Source of the DNA: Blasia pusilla
Taxonomy: Eukaryota; Marchantiophyta; Marchantiopsida; Blasiales
Direction: 5' to 3'
DNA length: 64,000 bases
Assembly (NCBI GenBank): GCA_050084515.1
Contig: CM114274.1
Span: 10,168,001-10,232,000, forward strand
A program made the translations under genes and the position numbers. The notes below the pieces were generated by a model. That model did no database searches. It saw only the letters and a list, made by a program, of their open reading frames with translations, and was not told the origin of the DNA. Of the stretch, positions 61,522 through 64,000 are shown one piece after another; position 1 is the first letter of the stretch; every line of letters starts with the position of its first letter.

Positions 61522-61525
<4 letters not shown>

Positions 61526-61580
<55 letters not shown>
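61526..61580. repeat. (AG)n microsatellite, ~55 bp
   Basis: About 27 pure AG units. Confidence 0.97.
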
Positions 61581-61584
<4 letters not shown>

Positions 61585-61599
61585 GAGCGGAGGCTGAAG

Positions 61600-62670
61600 T
61601 TGTGAACGACCCGAATAAGCCCGGTCCCGCAGGCCCCGCACTACCCCTCTGAGGTGCACTTCCGCCACACGCTACCCCTCCGAGGCCCAATCGAGAGTCG
61701 AGACTGCAGCGTCCGGACTCCGACGAGTGGACTCCCGAGTCCGGACTCTCGAGCCTCCGCAGTCCAAAACGTCCGGGCCCAGTTGCCGCACCAAGAGGCT
61801 TGCCCTACGATGAAGGGCTCCGATCTCTTAGATCTGAGCCCTCCATCCCCAAGTGATAATAGATCCAGATTTACGGGAAGCATAACGTTACTCCCTAGCA
61901 AACCGGCTTGTCTACATCCGTTCACAGCTGGAATCCGAGGGCTTTTCTCCAGTTTCGTCCGAATACCGGTAGGTGTGATGCAAAATCCGGCTATTTTCTG
62001 TCACTCACATTCCCGGCCAGCAAATCGCCGGTTAATGTCTGAAATACGTCGGAAATGTAACCGGATAGAATGTTGCAGCGACGGTCATTTCAAATTTCAT
62101 CCGGCCAGGTATACTGGTAGCCCCGGTTCTCCCCCGGACCTGCGTCTCTGCGGGGCCACCACTGGAACCTGCGTCTCCTCAAGATTCCGTTCCGGGACGT
62201 CGCAGTGGCGTGCAGCTGCCTGCCGGACTTCAGTCAATCGGAGACGGCGTCGAGAAGTTGAAGTGGAGTGGAGTGGAGTGGTGGGGATGGAGGGCGAAGG
62301 GAGGGAGGGTTTCTCAAGTGACTATCGATTACTGTTGCGCGTCTGCTGAGCTATTGGTCGATGGCTCGCGGAATTTCTTCCATGCATTACGGGTAGTCAA
62401 GATTCTTGTCGCTGGTGCAGGAATGCGCAGACAAAGGCTCGTCGTTCTTTCTGCCTCCGCGCAGACGGTGCTCTCGGAACATCCAACGACCATGAGAATT
62501 GGGCTCGCAGTTTGTGGCGGGGCCAGGGGGCTATGAGCAATCAGTCGGGCTTACTCTTCAGATTTGTGTATCACTTCATTGCCACTGGTCTGGCTGTGGA
62601 AGACTGCCTCCATCGTGAAAGCTATGCCCGCAGCACTGCCGTCTCTCCAGTCAAGAAGGGCAAAGACTTC
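61600..62670. other. GC-rich stretch without recognised gene
   Basis: A 231-codon plus-strand frame (61654-62349) and shorter ones exist, but with the composition expected by chance in GC-rich DNA (Arg/Ser/Pro-rich) and no known motif. It could be a promoter or leader of a gene not visible here. Confidence 0.35.
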
Positions 62671-62673
62671 ACT

Positions 62674-63240
62674 CGAGTTCGTTTTTAGTGTGGGGGACGT
62701 AATGTTCACTATGGAGTAGGAGAATGACGCTGAGACTTCGCTTCGAGTTCGCTTTTAGTGTGGGGGACGTAATGTTCACTGTGGAGTAGGAGAATGACGC
62801 TGAGACTTCGCTTCTATGACTGTATGTGAGTCGTCGAAAGCTGTGGAAGAGTAGTAGATTCGTGACTATAGATGAGTCTGTCAAGAGTTCTGGAAGAGTA
62901 GTGGCTTCATGACTATAGATGAGTCGTCGAGAGTTGTGGACGAGAGTTGAGTAGCTTCCATGACTATAGATGATGCTGTCAGGAGTTCTGGAAGAGCAGT
63001 AGCTTCATGACTATAGACAAGAGTCGTGAAGAGATGTGGAAGAGGCGCTTCAATGACTATACACGAGAGTCGTGGAAAAGAAGGAGCTTCTATGACTACA
63101 GATAAATGTCGTGGAGAGTTGTGGAAAAGAAGGAGCTTCTATGATTCTAGATAAGAGAGTCGCGTGGAGTCGTGGAAGAGAAGGAGCTTTTATGATTATT
63201 GATGAGTCGTCGAGAGCTGTGGAAGAGTGGAAATAGGACA
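62674..63240. repeat. Minisatellites: 2 x 70 bp, then ~9 units of ~47-60 bp
   Basis: Units 62674-62743 and 62744-62813 are nearly identical (CGAGTTCG.TTTTAGTGTGGG ... GACTTCGCTT). From about 62813 to 63240 a second unit, GACTATAGATGAGTCGTCGA-GAGTTGTGGAAGAG-...-AGCTTC type, recurs about nine times with drift in length and sequence. Frames in it (63247-63050 minus) are repeat translations. Confidence 0.85.
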
Positions 63241-63568
63241 TGAACACGACAGAGCGTTCGCTGCTGTGAAAGAATCCCAGAGAACGAAACGGAGAGAGCC
63301 GGAGTGCTACGACAGGGAATTTTTCGTGCTCACTTTACTGCGATATGAGGACTTCAACATTTGCGTTCTCTGGCGACGAGATTTGTGTAGAGACGATATT
63401 TTCGGAATTGCATGGAGTCCTTCGCAGAAACTGGAAATGATACTAAAAATTGTGGTAGGGGTACTGTACATGCAAAATACATCCCTTACTTTTGTTGGGA
63501 TTGGTGACCAACTAACGAGCATTTCTACGGGAACGACGAATGTCATCGGCCCACGAAGCCCAAGGCAT

Positions 63569-64000
63569 TCACTGAGAGCTAGACGCCGCAGCTCCTCTCT
63601 TTCTAGCAGAGAGGACAATCGCAGTTTTCTCGAAAACGTTTGCCCGGCGATTGTAATCTGAAATGGAACGACCACTCTCTCCCAGTATAATCTCCTCCAG
63701 CTGCTCGAGAATTCTCTCCGTTTTCCGATCTCTACCTTGCGAACTTCCACTTCTACTACTCCTGCCACCGTTGAACTCGAACACTTCTGCCGACTTCTCG
63801 AAAAACTGAGCTCTGCAGTTATAATCTGCAGCAGATCGACCCTCTTCTGACAGCACCAGTCCAGCAAGATGCTGCATCGCAATGGCCATCTCCTTGTCTA
63901 CAGCGCTATAAGAAGTTGGTTCGTCTGAAGCGGGACTGCCATGTCCCTTGACATACTCAGCAATTTTTCCAAAAATCACGGCCCGAATTCGATAATCTTC
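63569..64000 (-). CDS. Unrecognised protein with repeated DY..RA..F.K.A motif, 5' end outside window
   Basis: The minus-strand frame is open from the window edge to a TGA at about 63567. It contains three copies of one motif: DYRIRAVIFGKIAEYV at the edge, DYNCRAQFFEKSAEVF at about residues 60-75 and DYNRRANVFEKTAIVL at about 115-130. The last two are each preceded by (L/I)(V/I)LxExGRSxxD, about 55 residues apart. The conserved positions D-Y-x-x-R-A-x-x-F-x-K-x-A suggest an amphipathic helix repeat. I know no family with this pattern. The motif is preserved while the spacer varies, which argues for real coding sequence. The start is outside the window. Confidence 0.5.
   Translation of the reverse strand, partial: EDYRIRAVIFGKIAEYVKGHGSPASDEPTSYSAVDKEMAIAMQHLAGLVLSEEGRSAADYNCRAQFFEKSAEVFEFNGGRSSRSGSSQGRDRKTERILEQLEEIILGESGRSISDYNRRANVFEKTAIVLSARKRGAAASSSQ

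Noticed and set aside
61654-62349. 231-codon plus-strand frame
   Set aside because: Arg/Ser/Pro-rich composition expected by chance in GC-rich DNA; no motif.
63307-63882. 191-codon minus-strand frame overlapping the DY-repeat frame
   Set aside because: The competing frame 64000-63569 has an internal repeat at protein level; this one has none, so it is more likely the shadow.

Overview
This window is nuclear DNA from a plant. The evidence is one intron-rich conserved gene (ALG1, 15 exons, GT-AG introns), retrotransposon families typical of plants, a CACTA terminus, and plant-type telomere repeats (TTTAGGG)3 caught inside one element. Most of the window is decayed mobile DNA. A non-seed land plant is my guess, because the closest precedent I know for the main Ty3/gypsy family is in charophyte algae; the sequence does not prove it.

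Layout. 1-3820: 3' part of Ty3/gypsy copy 1 (+). 3821-6009: 3' half of a Ty1/copia element (+). 6010-7827: 3' half of gypsy copy 2 (+). 7828-17660: a 10 kb decayed segment ('segment X') full of short GC-rich palindromes, ending in a SWIM zinc-finger remnant. 17660-19053: 5' half of the same copia (-). 19054-21498: 5' half of gypsy copy 2 (-). The two copia halves carry the two copies of one 5-bp target duplication (ATTAC), so this was one nested insertion later split and inverted. 21499-22017: a CACTA-type terminus and a (CT)n microsatellite. 22018-29340: AT-rich DNA with a decayed PIF1/Helitron-type helicase (24.06-25.85 kb). 29341-35200: promoter and gene for ALG1. 35200-45487: AT-rich intergenic DNA with a perfect 121-bp tandem duplication. 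45488-55072: the most complete gypsy, copy 3 (-), from LTR to LTR. 55083-57954: unassigned. 57955-60200: a decayed hAT transposase with a TTF/BED-like zinc finger (-). 60430-63240: degenerate tandem repeats and minisatellites. 63569-64000: the 3' end of an unrecognised gene with a repeated DY..RA..F.K.A motif (-).

The main result is the gypsy family. Its pol carries a C5 cytosine DNA methyltransferase domain between the aspartic protease and the reverse transcriptase; motifs I, IV, VI, VIII, IX and X can be read, and copy 2 keeps the catalytic Pro-Cys-Gln. It also carries a PHD zinc finger (Cys4-His-Cys3) after the integrase, seen in two copies. The order is gag with two zinc knuckles, protease, methyltransferase, RT, RNase H, integrase, PHD. 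A DNA-methylation writer and a possible chromatin reader in one retroelement is the candidate undescribed system. All copies here are broken. Many of their stop codons are TAG where a sister copy has CAG, as expected from deamination of methylated CHG sites.
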